A stretch of 64,000 nucleotides of DNA, taken from Humibacter ginsenosidimutans (GTDB lineage: Bacteria; Actinomycetota; Actinomycetes; Actinomycetales; Microbacteriaceae). The notes beneath the pieces were generated by a model. It worked only from the letters and a program-made list of their open reading frames with translations, had not been told where the DNA came from and ran no database searches. A program made the translations under genes and the position numbers. Shown here piece by piece: positions 41,649 to 51,249 of this stretch (its first letter is position 1; every line of letters starts with the position of its first letter). The stretch covers positions 2,108,001-2,172,000 of the forward strand of contig NZ_CP042305.1 of assembly GCF_007859675.1 (NCBI RefSeq). Reading direction: 5' to 3'.

Positions 41649-41672
41649 GGCGCGGCTGCGTAGGCTTGAGCC

Positions 41673-42530
41673 GTGCGTGAGCATCCTTCCGTCGTCTTGA
41701 AGAACAGCGGTCTGCGCGCCGTGATCGAGCCCGACAGGTGGGTGCCGGGATCGTTCCAGCTGGTCGTCGACGGAACTCCGCAGTCGCACGTCGACCTCGA
41801 TGACCCGACGCGGCTCTTCTTCGAGTACGTGCAGCGCATGGGCAACGTCATCGATCTGCTGCGCGAGCCGGGAGAGCCGATCACGGCCGTGCACCTCGGG
41901 GCGGGCGCCATGACGCTGCCGCGCTACATCGCCGCGACGCGTCCGGGTTCCCGGCAGCAGGTGATCGAACTGGAGAGCGACCTCGTCGACCTGGTGCGCA
42001 CCGAGCTGCCGCTGCCGAAGAGCGCCCAGATCAGGGTTCGACACGGGGATGCCCGTGAGGTCGTCGCGAAGCTGCCTGGCGGCCTGCGCGGCACGGTCGA
42101 CCTGCTCATCGTCGACATCTTCAGCGGTGCCCGCACCCCGGCGCACGTGACGAGCGTGGAGTTCTACCGTGAGGCGGCATCCCTGCTGGCACCCGACGGA
42201 GTCGTGCTGGTCAACGTGGCGGACGGGCCGCCGCTGTCGTTCGCACGAGGACAGGCGGCCACGCTGGCGTCGGTCGTCGAGCACGTCGCGGCACTCGCCG
42301 AGACGCAGGTGCTGAAGGGCAAGCGGTTCGGCAACATCGTGCTCGTCGGGTCGAACGCCGAGCTGCCGATGGACTGGCTGCCGCGGCTGCTGGCCAGCGG
42401 GCCGCACCCGGCGAAGGCCGTCGCGGGCGACGAGCTGAGACAGTTCACCGCCGGCGCTTCGGTGGTGACGGATGCCACGGCCGTCGCGTCTCCGCTGCCC
42501 GGCCGCAGCGTGTTCCAGCTGCGCGGCTGA
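41673..42530 (+). CDS. Spermidine synthase-like methyltransferase-fold protein
   Basis: 285 residues. Rossmann nucleotide-binding core with HLGAGAMTLPRYIA, acidic loop VIELESDLVDLVR, GDAREVVAKL and DLLIVDIFSG, as in the spermidine synthase family (PF01564). These stand-alone actinobacterial members bind decarboxylated SAM or SAM-like ligands, but many are not proven polyamine enzymes. No other polyamine gene lies nearby. Confidence 0.82.
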   Translation: MREHPSVVLKNSGLRAVIEPDRWVPGSFQLVVDGTPQSHVDLDDPTRLFFEYVQRMGNVIDLLREPGEPITAVHLGAGAMTLPRYIAATRPGSRQQVIELESDLVDLVRTELPLPKSAQIRVRHGDAREVVAKLPGGLRGTVDLLIVDIFSGARTPAHVTSVEFYREAASLLAPDGVVLVNVADGPPLSFARGQAATLASVVEHVAALAETQVLKGKRFGNIVLVGSNAELPMDWLPRLLASGPHPAKAVAGDELRQFTAGASVVTDATAVASPLPGRSVFQLRG

Positions 42531-42775
42531 CGGGCGCCGAAGTCTGAGCGAGTCGGCCGCGGGGGCAAGCGCCCTGCACGGCATCCGTACCTCTGCACGG
42601 CACCTCTGCACGGCGCGCATCGGACGCGAAAACCGGAGGTTGCGTCGAATGCCGAAGGATTGCTCCGGTATTCAGACCGAGAGCGCTATCACTCCGGTTT
42701 CTGGAACCGGTGGGTCGGCGTGGGCGAAGGACGGCGGCGCAGGCGCAGCGACGCAGGCGCGGCAGCACGAGCACC

Positions 42776-44422
42776 TCAGCGGGCGTGACGGAAGCGCACG
42801 CGCTGATCCGGGCGAAGCTGCGCGAAGAGGTCGAGGTCGGCATCGGCCACCACGGCGATCACCGGGTAGCCGCCGGTGACGGGCCCATCGGCGAGCAGCA
42901 CGGTCGGCTCGCCCGACGGCGGCACCTGGATGGCGCCCGGCACCATCGGCTCGCTCGGCAGCTCGGCGGCCGCGAGGGTGGATGCCCTGCGCAGCACGAC
43001 GCCGTCGCGCGACCGCAGCCGCATCCCCACCCGGTTCGACGCCTGCGTCACCTCCCACGCGACGTCGTAGAAGTCGGCGACGGAGGCCGCGTCGAACCAG
43101 TCCTGGCGCGGACCGGGCACGACGTGCACGTCCACTTCGTCGTCGGGCGGCGACCACACGGTGAGCGCGTCGACGGCCGGGATGCCGCCTGCCGTGTCGG
43201 TGCCCAGCGCGATCGAGTCACCGTCGCGCAGCGGATCCGGCCCGATGCGGGCGCCGACGTCGGTCGAGGCCGAATCCAGTGTGAGCGGCGCCCGCACGCC
43301 TCCGCGCAGGGCGACGACGTAGCGCAGGCCGTGCTCCGCTGCACCGAGTTCGAGCAGGTCGCCGGGGGCGGCGGGCAGGGCGGCATCCGGCTCGATGGGA
43401 TGCCCGTTCAGCGTCAGCCTCCCCCGCGCGCCGGTCACCGCGAACCATGTCGACCGCTCGAAGCGCAGCCGCGCGCCGAAGGCCACCTCGAGTCCGGCCG
43501 CCGCTTCGACGTTGCCCACGAGGCGGTTGCCCAGCCGCAATGCGCCGCGGTCGAGCGCGCCCGAGCGGCCGGCGCCGATGGACGCGGATCCCGTGCGGCC
43601 GAGGTCTTCGATGAGCAGGAGCATCCCGGCCGAGACGACGGTGAGGGAAGGCGTCTCCGCACCGGCCTCCGCCTGCGCACCGGGTTGAGTCTCTGCACCG
43701 AGGTCGGCGTCCGCACTCGAGCGAACGCTTGCGTCCGGCGAGGAGTCCGACTCGGGCCGCGCCGTGCCGGACAGCTCCTCCACGGCGCGGAACCGCACGC
43801 GGGTGCCCGGCGCGAGCAGCGCGGGCCGGGCGTCGGTCGGGCGCCAGAGCGGGACATCCGTGCGGCCGATGAGCCGCCATCCGCCTGGACCCTGCCTCGG
43901 GTAGACGCCGCTGAACGGGCCGGCGAGACCCACCGCACCCTCGGGCACGACGGTGCGCGGGGCCGCTCGCCGCGGCACCTCGAACCAGTCGTCGTCGGTG
44001 ACGAGATAGCCGAATCCCGGGGCGAATCCGCCGAACGCGACGCGCCAGGCTGCCTCGGTGTGCCTTCGCACGATCTCGGCGGCGGGGATGCCCGTGAGCC
44101 CCTCGACCTCCGCGAGGTCGTCTCCGTCGTAGACGACGTCGATCACGACGGTCGTCTCGTCGCCCGCATCACGCGCGCCCGCATCGCTCCCCCGCTCCGC
44201 CGCGATCTCGTCGAGTGCGTGCTCCAGCCAGGTGCGCGCGCTGTCGAGCGGGAGCCGCGCCGGATCGACCATCACCGCGAGGGTGCGCGCGGCCGGCACG
44301 ATGTCGAGCACACCGGCGGGCCTCGTGCCCGTGAGCGCGGCGCGCAGCGCGAGCACCGATCCCAGGTCGGCCAGGTCGACGAGGAGCGCTCGGTCGCCGA
44401 GGAGGCGGATCGTCGCGATCAT
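42776..44422 (-). CDS. 5-oxoprolinase subunits B and C fused (PxpB-PxpC)
   Basis: 548 residues. N-terminal about 1-215 is the KipI/PxpB domain (RLLGDRALLVDLADLG, GGFAPGFGYL, PRRAAPRTVVPEGAVGLAG). A variable linker of about 40 residues (rich in S, D, A, E) leads to the KipA/PxpC biotin-carboxylase-like domain from about 255 (LLLIEDLGRTG, GALDRGALRLGNRLVGN, YPVIAVVADADL). Together with PxpA it forms the ATP-dependent enzyme converting 5-oxoproline to glutamate. Start ATG 44422 overlaps the PxpA stop (ATGA). Confidence 0.92.
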   Translation of the reverse strand: MIATIRLLGDRALLVDLADLGSVLALRAALTGTRPAGVLDIVPAARTLAVMVDPARLPLDSARTWLEHALDEIAAERGSDAGARDAGDETTVVIDVVYDGDDLAEVEGLTGIPAAEIVRRHTEAAWRVAFGGFAPGFGYLVTDDDWFEVPRRAAPRTVVPEGAVGLAGPFSGVYPRQGPGGWRLIGRTDVPLWRPTDARPALLAPGTRVRFRAVEELSGTARPESDSSPDASVRSSADADLGAETQPGAQAEAGAETPSLTVVSAGMLLLIEDLGRTGSASIGAGRSGALDRGALRLGNRLVGNVEAAAGLEVAFGARLRFERSTWFAVTGARGRLTLNGHPIEPDAALPAAPGDLLELGAAEHGLRYVVALRGGVRAPLTLDSASTDVGARIGPDPLRDGDSIALGTDTAGGIPAVDALTVWSPPDDEVDVHVVPGPRQDWFDAASVADFYDVAWEVTQASNRVGMRLRSRDGVVLRRASTLAAAELPSEPMVPGAIQVPPSGEPTVLLADGPVTGGYPVIAVVADADLDLFAQLRPDQRVRFRHAR

Positions 44423-45177
44423 GCGAAGGCCTCGATCTCGATGCCCGCCGCCGTCAATGCGGCGCGCACGGCGACAGCCATGGCGACGGCATCCGGCGAG
44501 TCGCCGTGCACGCACAGCGAGGCCGCGCTCAGCGGGACGGTCTCGCCGTCGATCGTGCGCACGACACCCTCTGCGGCCATCAGCACGGCGCGCTCCGCGA
44601 CGCCGTCCGCCGCACCGAGCACGGCGCCCGGCATGCCGCGCGGAACCAGCGTGCCGTCGGCCAGGTAGGCCCTGTCGATGAACGCCTCGCGCACGAACGG
44701 CACGTCGCGCCGGGCGCATGCCCTCTCGATCGCGCTGTCCGCGAGGCCGAGCACCGAGAGCCGCGCTGGGAAGGATGCCACGGCATCCGCCACCGCCGCC
44801 GCCTGCTGCTCGTCGGTCACGATGCGGTTGTACAGCGCACCGTGCGGCTTCACGTAGCGCACCTCGCTGCCGACGGATGCCGCCACCCCGGCGAGTGCGG
44901 ACAGCTGGTAGAGCACGTCGGCGTGCAGGTCGGCGGGCGCGACGTCGATGAAGCGACGCCCGAATCCGGCGAGGTCGCGGTAGGAGACGTGCGCGCCGAT
45001 CACGACGCCGCGGTCGCGGGCCGCACGGCAGGTGGCGAGCATCGTGGCCGGGTCGCCGCCGTGGAATCCGCAGGCCACGTTCGCGCTCGAGACGTTCTCG
45101 AGCATGGCCGTGTCGTCGCCCATGCTCCAGGCGCCGAACGACTCCCCCAGGTCGCAGTTGAGGTCGATCGTGCGCAT
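44419..45177 (-). CDS. pxpA: 5-oxoprolinase subunit A (LamB/YcsF family)
   Basis: 252 residues, standard length. MRTIDLNCDLGESFGAW, NVACGFHGGDP, IGAHVSYRDLAGFGRR and YVKPHGALYN are diagnostic of PxpA, the metal-dependent subunit of 5-oxoprolinase. Translationally coupled to the fused PxpB-PxpC gene, giving a complete complex in two genes. Role: recycling 5-oxoproline formed spontaneously from glutamine/glutamate. Confidence 0.95.
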   Translation of the reverse strand: MRTIDLNCDLGESFGAWSMGDDTAMLENVSSANVACGFHGGDPATMLATCRAARDRGVVIGAHVSYRDLAGFGRRFIDVAPADLHADVLYQLSALAGVAASVGSEVRYVKPHGALYNRIVTDEQQAAAVADAVASFPARLSVLGLADSAIERACARRDVPFVREAFIDRAYLADGTLVPRGMPGAVLGAADGVAERAVLMAAEGVVRTIDGETVPLSAASLCVHGDSPDAVAMAVAVRAALTAAGIEIEAFA

Positions 45178-45382
45178 CCCTCATTATCGGCGCGAACCGG
45201 CGTGCGACGCATGTGCGACGACGCCACGCGCACCCGCGCGATGCATGCGACGCCGCGCCCGCCCTTGCCTGCACGACCCGGCGGCGCGCAGAGTGAAGGT
45301 GCGGCCGCATCGAGGCCCCGCGCGACCGCGATGACGATGAAGCGGCCGTCGCGGTCGCGCACGACCGGCGGAGGTGCAGGTC

Positions 45383-46561
45383 ATGGAGCACAGCACGCGC
45401 GGCACTCGCCGCGGGTTCCGCGCGTGGGTCGCCGCCTGTGCGCTGACCGCTCTTGCGCTCGTCACCGGCTGCACCCACGTGCCGACCGCGCCGGGACCCG
45501 CCGCGCCGACCCTGCCGACCTCGACCGCCTCGCCGAGCGCGTCCACGCCGACCGCCCTGACCGCTCCCGCAGAGCCGGTCGGCACGCCGACGACGATCAT
45601 GAAGAACCTGCACGCTCCGTGGTCGGTGGTGCCGATGCCCGACGGGTCGGCACTGATCGACGATCGCGACGACGCACGCGTGCTGGAGCGCGCGGCCGAC
45701 GGCAGCACGCACACGGTGGGAACCGTGCCCGGCGTGGTGCATTCGGGCGAAGGCGGACTGCTGGGGCTCGCGGCGCTGGGCGGGGCATCCACGACCTACC
45801 TCTACGCGTACCTGACCACTGCGGACGACAACAGGGTGGTGAGGATGCCGCTCACCGGCTCCGCTGGCCACCGCGCCTTCGGTGCGCCCCGCGTGGTGAT
45901 CGCGGGCATTCCCAAGGGCGTGTTCCACAACGGCGGCCGCATCGCGTTCGGACCCGACGGGATGCTCTACATCACCACGGGAGACGGCACCCAGACCTCG
46001 AACGCACAGAACCTGCACTCGCTGGGCGGCAAGATTCTGCGGGTCACGCCGACCGGCGCCGTGCCCGCAGGCAACCCGTTCCCCGGCTCGCCGGTCTACT
46101 CCTACGGACACCGCAATCCGCAGGGCTTGGCCTGGGACTCGACCGGGCAGCTGTGGGCGAGCGAGTTCGGGCAGGACACCTGGGACGAGCTCAACCGCAT
46201 CACTCCTGGGTCGGACTACGGCTGGCCTGTCGTGGAGGGCATCGCACACGACCGCCGGTTCGTCGATCCGGTGTACCAGTGGCGCACCGACGTGGCGAGC
46301 CCGAGCGGAATCGCGATCATCGACGACACCGTCTTCATGGCGTCGCTGCGCGGCGAACGGCTGTGGGTCATCGACCTGCCGCGGAACGGACAGCCGGCGC
46401 GGGCCAAGGCGTACTACTCGGGCGAGTTCGGACGGCTGCGGCTGGCGGTGGCCGTGGGGCCCGACACGCTGTGGCTGGTGACGAACAACACCGACGGGCG
46501 CGGAACGCCGGCAAACGGCGACGACCGCATTCTGCGCCTCACCGTCGGGCCGGCGCGCTGA
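45383..46561 (+). CDS. PQQ-dependent sugar dehydrogenase-like lipoprotein
   Basis: 392 residues from ATG 45383; GGAGG lies 8 nt upstream, which favours it over the in-frame GTG at 45374. Lipobox LVTGC with Cys30, then a P/T/A-rich spacer. The rest is a six-bladed glucose/sorbosone dehydrogenase-type propeller: HAPWSVVPMPDGSALI, HSGEGGLLGLA, HNGGRIAFGPDGMLYITTGD, SLGGKILRV, GHRNPQGLAWD and GSDYGWP. Surface enzyme oxidising sugars with bound PQQ; substrate unknown, and no PQQ synthesis genes are seen here. Confidence 0.9.
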   Translation: MEHSTRGTRRGFRAWVAACALTALALVTGCTHVPTAPGPAAPTLPTSTASPSASTPTALTAPAEPVGTPTTIMKNLHAPWSVVPMPDGSALIDDRDDARVLERAADGSTHTVGTVPGVVHSGEGGLLGLAALGGASTTYLYAYLTTADDNRVVRMPLTGSAGHRAFGAPRVVIAGIPKGVFHNGGRIAFGPDGMLYITTGDGTQTSNAQNLHSLGGKILRVTPTGAVPAGNPFPGSPVYSYGHRNPQGLAWDSTGQLWASEFGQDTWDELNRITPGSDYGWPVVEGIAHDRRFVDPVYQWRTDVASPSGIAIIDDTVFMASLRGERLWVIDLPRNGQPARAKAYYSGEFGRLRLAVAVGPDTLWLVTNNTDGRGTPANGDDRILRLTVGPAR

Positions 46562-46652
46562 CTCCGCCTCCCCAGGGCGCGCAGGGCGCTCGGAGTGCAC
46601 CGTTGCCCGGCGCGCCGCCACGGGCACGCGCCGCACCGCATAGCCTCGAACC

Positions 46653-47114
46653 GTGGCTGAGTTGGTACGTGTTCGCCGGTGGGCAGAGGCCCTCATCGCG
46701 ATGCATCTCGACACGGATGCCTGGACCTTCGGCTTCGACAACGCCAAGACGCGCGGCGGGCAATGCGACCACAGTGCCAAGCGCATCACCGTCTCCCGCC
46801 ATCTCGCCGCGCGTTTCGATGACGACGAGATCCATCAGGTGCTGCTGCACGAGGTGGCGCACGCCATGGCCGGTCCGTCGGCGGGGCACGGCCCGCGATG
46901 GAAGGCGATCGCGCGCGAGATCGGCTACGTGGGCAAGCGCACACTCGACAAGCCCGTCGCCGAAGACCTCGCACCCTGGGTGGGAACCTGCCCACGCGGA
47001 CATCTGCACTACCGGTACCGCAAGCCGGCGAAGAGCCTGTCGTGCGGGCGGTGCTCGGGGCGGTTCTCGCGGGAGTTCCTCATCGTGTGGGAGCACAGGG
47101 CGCCCGCGCGCTGA
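46653..47114 (+). CDS. SprT-like zinc metalloprotein
   Basis: 153 residues from GTG 46653. Metalloprotease helix LLHEVAHAM (HExxH) followed by GHG-PRWK gives the third ligand; C-terminal zinc ribbon CPRGH...SCGRC. SprT/SPRTN family: in eukaryotes a DNA-protein crosslink protease; bacterial members are uncharacterised. Single gene. Confidence 0.88.
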   Translation: MAELVRVRRWAEALIAMHLDTDAWTFGFDNAKTRGGQCDHSAKRITVSRHLAARFDDDEIHQVLLHEVAHAMAGPSAGHGPRWKAIAREIGYVGKRTLDKPVAEDLAPWVGTCPRGHLHYRYRKPAKSLSCGRCSGRFSREFLIVWEHRAPAR

Positions 47115-47223
47115 GGCCGGACTCCGACCGAACGCGATCCAGCGCCCACCGAAGGCCATCGAGCACCCGCCGAACGCGATCGAGCACCCGCCGGAGGCGG
47201 GCGCTCGACCTGTGCGATGCCGT

Positions 47224-48738
47224 CTACGCCCCGATGGCCGCGAGCGCCTCCTGCAGACCGTCGGCGGTGTCGCCGGCCCAGGCGACCACGCCGTCGACGC
47301 GCACCAGCGTGAGCGGGGCGGGCGCGGCATCCGTGGCGAAAGCGCGCACCGCGTGACCGTCCAGTTGCGGCACGTCGATTTCCGGCAGGTGGGCGAGCAC
47401 GACGTGGCCCTCGGCGGCGACGTCGAAGAGCGAGCCGCCGTCGGCGTTCGTTCCCGCCCAATCGTCGGCGAACGTGCCGGCCGGGCCGTCGTCGGACGCG
47501 TAGGTCACCAAGTCGCCGGCGACCACGCGCAGCACCTCGGTGGCGCCGTCCGGCGTGTTCATGAGGCGGGCCACGAGGCGTCCGGCCGCGCGGGAGCGCT
47601 CGTCGGTGCGCATGAGGCCCACCTGGGCGCGACTCCACTCCAGAATGCGCTCGGCCTCAGGACGACGCTCGTTCTCGTAGTCGTCGAACACGCTGACGGG
47701 GAGACGACCGGCGACCACGCCGGCCAGGCGCCAGCCGAGTCCCGTGGCATCCAGCAGACCGAGCGAGAGGCCCTGACCGCCGAACGGCGGGTGCACGTGG
47801 GCCGCGTCGCCCGCCAACAGCACGCGACCCTTGCGGTAGTGATCGGCGACGCGCGTGTTGTCGGTGAATCGCGTGGCGCTGATCACGTTGGTGACGGTGG
47901 CGTCGACGCCGGTGACCCTGCGGATGGCGCCGGTGAGGTCGTCGGCGGTGATGACGGCCGAGCGGTCGGCGGGGGCACCGTCGAACTCGGCGGTGAGCAT
48001 GAGGTTGTTGGGCATGCGGCGGAACACGCCGGTGGGCGTGATGTTCCAGCCGACCGGAATGTCGTCGAACCCCTCGCCCTGCACCAGCATCTGGTGGCCT
48101 GTCATGATGCCGTCGAGCCCGTCGAAGCCGAAGCCCGCGCTCTTGCGCACGATGCTGCGGCCCCCGTCGGTGCCGACGACCCACGACCCCTCGAACTCGC
48201 CCGCGTCGGTGACGACCCGCACCCTGTCGTCGCCCGACACGACGTCGGTGACCTGGATGCCCCGCCGCACCTGAACCCCGCGCTCGGCCAGGCGCTCCTC
48301 CAGCAGCTGCTGCACCTGTTGCTGGCTGATCATCGCGGAGGACGTCGAGTGCTCCAGCTCGTTCCACTTCACGAGGTCGGCGGGGATGATCATGCCCGCG
48401 ACGTGTCCGACGAACCGCGGCGGACGCGGTGCCTGAGCGCCCTGGCCGACGGCTGGGGCGACCGAGGCCGCCGGCGTCCCCGGTGCCGATGCCGGCGAGG
48501 ATGCCCCCGGCTGCCTGCGCCCGACCGTCGCGCCGCCCGGCCCGAACGCACCGAGGCCGAACTCGACGCCGCGGCGACGAAGGGCGTCTGCCGCCCTGCC
48601 GTTGAGGGAGCCCGCCTTGATGGTCGGGTCGATCTCGGCGCCGCGCTCGAGCACGAGCGGCTCGACACCCGCGAGCGACAGCTCGAGTGCCAGCATCAGT
48701 CCGACAGGTCCGCCGCCAACGATGATCACGTCGTTCAT
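47224..48738 (-). CDS. FAD-dependent aromatic monooxygenase (PheA/TfdB family)
   Basis: 504 residues from ATG 48738 (MNDVIIVGGGPVGLMLALEL) with AAGGA upstream; a longer frame from 48789 overlaps the operator and lacks a site. GxGxxG FAD motif at 8-14, WVVGTDGGRS (DG motif) and GDAAHVHPPFGGQGLSLGL (GD motif). A P/A/G-rich insertion lies at about 70-105. Hydroxylates phenolic or polyketide-like substrates with NAD(P)H. Divergent from a TetR gene across a 7+7 palindrome, so probably substrate-induced. Confidence 0.9.
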   Translation of the reverse strand: MNDVIIVGGGPVGLMLALELSLAGVEPLVLERGAEIDPTIKAGSLNGRAADALRRRGVEFGLGAFGPGGATVGRRQPGASSPASAPGTPAASVAPAVGQGAQAPRPPRFVGHVAGMIIPADLVKWNELEHSTSSAMISQQQVQQLLEERLAERGVQVRRGIQVTDVVSGDDRVRVVTDAGEFEGSWVVGTDGGRSIVRKSAGFGFDGLDGIMTGHQMLVQGEGFDDIPVGWNITPTGVFRRMPNNLMLTAEFDGAPADRSAVITADDLTGAIRRVTGVDATVTNVISATRFTDNTRVADHYRKGRVLLAGDAAHVHPPFGGQGLSLGLLDATGLGWRLAGVVAGRLPVSVFDDYENERRPEAERILEWSRAQVGLMRTDERSRAAGRLVARLMNTPDGATEVLRVVAGDLVTYASDDGPAGTFADDWAGTNADGGSLFDVAAEGHVVLAHLPEIDVPQLDGHAVRAFATDAAPAPLTLVRVDGVVAWAGDTADGLQEALAAIGA

Positions 48739-48767
48739 GGGTTCGATCCTTTTCGCAGTGGGTTCGA

Positions 48768-48789
48768 GTGGAACTGATTTATGTTCCAC
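48768..48789. promoter_or_regulatory. TetR operator between monooxygenase and regulator genes
   Basis: GTGGAAC-TGATTTAT-GTTCCAC, perfect 7-bp arms around 8 nt, in the 82-nt divergent spacer. GGTTCGA also occurs at 48740, 48761 and 48799. Location fits repression of both genes. Confidence 0.6.
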
Positions 48790-48820
48790 CTAGTTTTAGG
48801 TTCGACCCAATCTTGGTACG

Positions 48821-49531
48821 ATGGGCGCCATGACGTCAAGTGCAGGTTCTGCGCAAGGCTCGCCGCGGGCATCCACCGGGCCTCTCCCACAGGGTGATGA
48901 GGCGAAGCCCGTGGTGATGAGCGCGAAGCAGCGTCGGCGCAAACGCATTTCCGACACCGCCACCACGCTGTTCTTCGAGCGCGGCTTCGACGCGGTGTCG
49001 ATCGCCGAGATCGCCGAGAAGGCCGGCGTGTCGAAGATGACCGTCACCAACCACTTCACCCTGAAGGAAGACCTGATCTTCGACGAGTTCGACGACGAAC
49101 TCGCGCAGGTCGGCGAGGCGCTGGCGAACGTGAGTTCCCTCGGCGACGCGATCGACACGATCGAGCGCTATTGCATCGAACGCGAGCACTCCGGGGGCAC
49201 GGCCAGAGCGCTGTCCGCCCAGTATTTTCCGAACGCGTGGCACAGCTTCGCCGACATGGTGCTCGCCAGCCGCGCGCTCACGCAGCGCTTTCACGCGCAC
49301 TATGTCGACATGCACACGGTCATCAGGGCAGCGCTGCCCGCGGCCATTCCCGCGACAGATGCCACGATCGCCGCCTGGATGCTCGCGGCCACCGTGCATC
49401 TCGTCGACTGGTGGCCGTTCGAGGCCGTCGGCGACGGGCTCTCCGACGCGAAGATCCGTGAGCGGCGCGCGGTGGTGCGCGCCCGCGCGTTCGCCCCGCT
49501 GCGCTCCGGCGCCGATCCCACCGCGACGTAA
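48821..49531 (+). CDS. TetR family regulator
   Basis: 236 residues; an ATG three codons later is an alternative start. HTH at about 35-85: KRISDTATTLFFERGFDAVS, IAEIAEKAGVSKMTVTNHFT. The rest is an all-helical ligand domain. It probably represses the divergent FAD monooxygenase and itself through the palindrome at 48768-48789. Confidence 0.88.
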   Translation: MGAMTSSAGSAQGSPRASTGPLPQGDEAKPVVMSAKQRRRKRISDTATTLFFERGFDAVSIAEIAEKAGVSKMTVTNHFTLKEDLIFDEFDDELAQVGEALANVSSLGDAIDTIERYCIEREHSGGTARALSAQYFPNAWHSFADMVLASRALTQRFHAHYVDMHTVIRAALPAAIPATDATIAAWMLAATVHLVDWWPFEAVGDGLSDAKIRERRAVVRARAFAPLRSGADPTAT

Positions 49532-49610
49532 CCGCCGCCCGCGGTTACAGTAAGCTGCCGCTCGCAGATATCCCGGATCCGCCGGGCGAACCACGAGCCG
49601 GGATCAGGGC

Positions 49611-50330
49611 ATGACCAGCACGACCGACGCTGCCGCGGGCAGCTCACCCGCCATCGACGAGCGCGACGCGCACGAACAGGCCGGGCACGAACGGACTCGA
49701 GGCGAGCGGGCCGAGCGCCTCGGCGAGACGGGCCAATGGTTCCAGACGCCGGACGGCATCCGCTGGTGGTTCGACTCGGGATGCCTGTGCCTCGACTTCG
49801 CCTACACCGGCGCGATGGACCCCGCGGGAGCGGGCCGGCGCGTGCCGAACACGCCGTGGGAGCAGTTGTCGACGCCGGCCGACCTCGCGGGCTGGCTGCA
49901 CGAGCGCTTTCCCACGATCGACGCGCGCTGCGCCGATCACGAGCTGCGGGATGCCCGAACCCTGCGCGAGGCCATCGCGAACCTGACCTATGCGGCGTTG
50001 CGCGGGCATCCCTTCTCGAGCCGCGACGTCGACATCGTCAATCTCTACGCCTCGACGCCCGACCTGCCGCCCGCACTCGACGGCGGCGGGCGCCAGGCCG
50101 GCCGCACCCGACCCCGCGCCACCCAGGCGCTGTCGACGATCGCACGCGACGCGGTGGCCGTGTTCGGGGAGGATGCCCGCGAGCGGCTCCGCGAGTGCGG
50201 CGCCGACGACTGCGACCTCGTCTACCTCGATGTCTCGCGCAGCCGCAACCGCCGGTGGTGCTCCATGCAGCGCTGCGGCAACCGCGCGAAGGTGCGTGCC
50301 CACCGCGCGCGCAAGGCGGCGACGGCGTAG
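49611..50330 (+). CDS. CGNR zinc-finger (ABATE domain) protein
   Basis: 239 residues. An N-terminal polar stretch, then the stress-induced ABATE-type region (WFDSGCLCLDFAYTG, LREAIANLTYAAL) and the C-terminal zinc finger CGADDC...RRWCSMQRCGNRAKV. Members are putative transcription factors of unknown target. Precedes the LLM gene by 46 nt on the same strand. Confidence 0.88.
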   Translation: MTSTTDAAAGSSPAIDERDAHEQAGHERTRGERAERLGETGQWFQTPDGIRWWFDSGCLCLDFAYTGAMDPAGAGRRVPNTPWEQLSTPADLAGWLHERFPTIDARCADHELRDARTLREAIANLTYAALRGHPFSSRDVDIVNLYASTPDLPPALDGGGRQAGRTRPRATQALSTIARDAVAVFGEDARERLRECGADDCDLVYLDVSRSRNRRWCSMQRCGNRAKVRAHRARKAATA

Positions 50331-50376
50331 GTCGTGCGTCGCGGCGACGTCGCAGGGGCGTGGCATTGTTGCGCAC

Positions 50377-51249
50377 ATGACCAGTGTCGGCGCCGTCTTC
50401 AGCCCCTATTCGAATGCGCCTGAGGCGCAGCTTGCGGCGGCGGCGGCCGCCGAGCGCGCGGGCGTCTCCGAGCTCTGGCTCTGGGAAGACTGTTTTCGCG
50501 AGTCCGCCTTTGCCGCGGCTTCGGCGGCCCTGGCCGTGACCTCGACGCTGCGCGTCGGCATCGGCATCGCCCCGATGCCCCTGCGCAATGTGACGGCGAC
50601 GGCGATGGAGATCGCCACGCTCGCGCGCATGTTCCCCGGGCGGCTCTTGCCGGGGGTGGGACACGGCGTGCAGTCGTGGATGGCGCAGGCCGGCGCTCGT
50701 GTGGCTTCTCCGCTGACGTTGATGCGCGAGTACGCTCCCGCGCTCCGCGCACTGCTCGCAGGCGAGACCGTGACCGCGAGCGGCCGGTACGTGAACCTGA
50801 ACGCCGTGCGCCTCGACTGGCCGCCGGCCCAGGTGCCGCTCGTGTACGCCGCCGCCGAGGGGCCGAAGACGCTGCTCGCGTGCGGCGCCGCCGCCGACGG
50901 CGTGGTGTTGAACAGCCTGCTCACCGTCGAGGAGGCGGAGCACGGCGTCGCCCAGGTGAACGTCGGCCGCACCGAGGTGGGACGAACGGGTCGACATGAC
51001 GTGGTCGCCTATGTTGTCACGGCGTTCGGACCAGACGGCATCGAGCGCGCGGCGTCGTCGTGGAGCGGCGAGGCCCCGGCCGACGCGTCGCAGCGCGTGC
51101 TCGGGGGCGGGGTCGAGGATGTCGCGGCGGGCGTGCGGCGCTACGCCGCCGCCGGCGTCGATCACGTCGTGCTTCAGCCGCCCGGTGACGAGCCCGATCT
51201 GGCGAGCTACTTCGAGCTGGTCGGCGAGGTGGCGCGGCTCGTTCGCTGA
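50377..51249 (+). CDS. LLM-class flavin-dependent oxidoreductase
   Basis: 290 residues from ATG 50377. TIM-barrel signatures: AAAAAAERAGVSELWLWED, TLRVGIGIAPMPLRNV, ATLARMFPGRLLPGVGHG and VPLVYAAAEGPKTLL. Shorter than the enzyme at 6389-7375. Flavin or F420 as cofactor cannot be decided. Its last 43 nt overlap the convergent TetR gene. Confidence 0.85.
   Translation: MTSVGAVFSPYSNAPEAQLAAAAAAERAGVSELWLWEDCFRESAFAAASAALAVTSTLRVGIGIAPMPLRNVTATAMEIATLARMFPGRLLPGVGHGVQSWMAQAGARVASPLTLMREYAPALRALLAGETVTASGRYVNLNAVRLDWPPAQVPLVYAAAEGPKTLLACGAAADGVVLNSLLTVEEAEHGVAQVNVGRTEVGRTGRHDVVAYVVTAFGPDGIERAASSWSGEAPADASQRVLGGGVEDVAAGVRRYAAAGVDHVVLQPPGDEPDLASYFELVGEVARLVR

Noticed and set aside
42572..42616. 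Short repeats CTCTGCACGGCA before the spermidine-synthase terminator region
   Set aside because: Three partial copies of 9-12 nt in a GC-rich spacer; too short and irregular to call an element.
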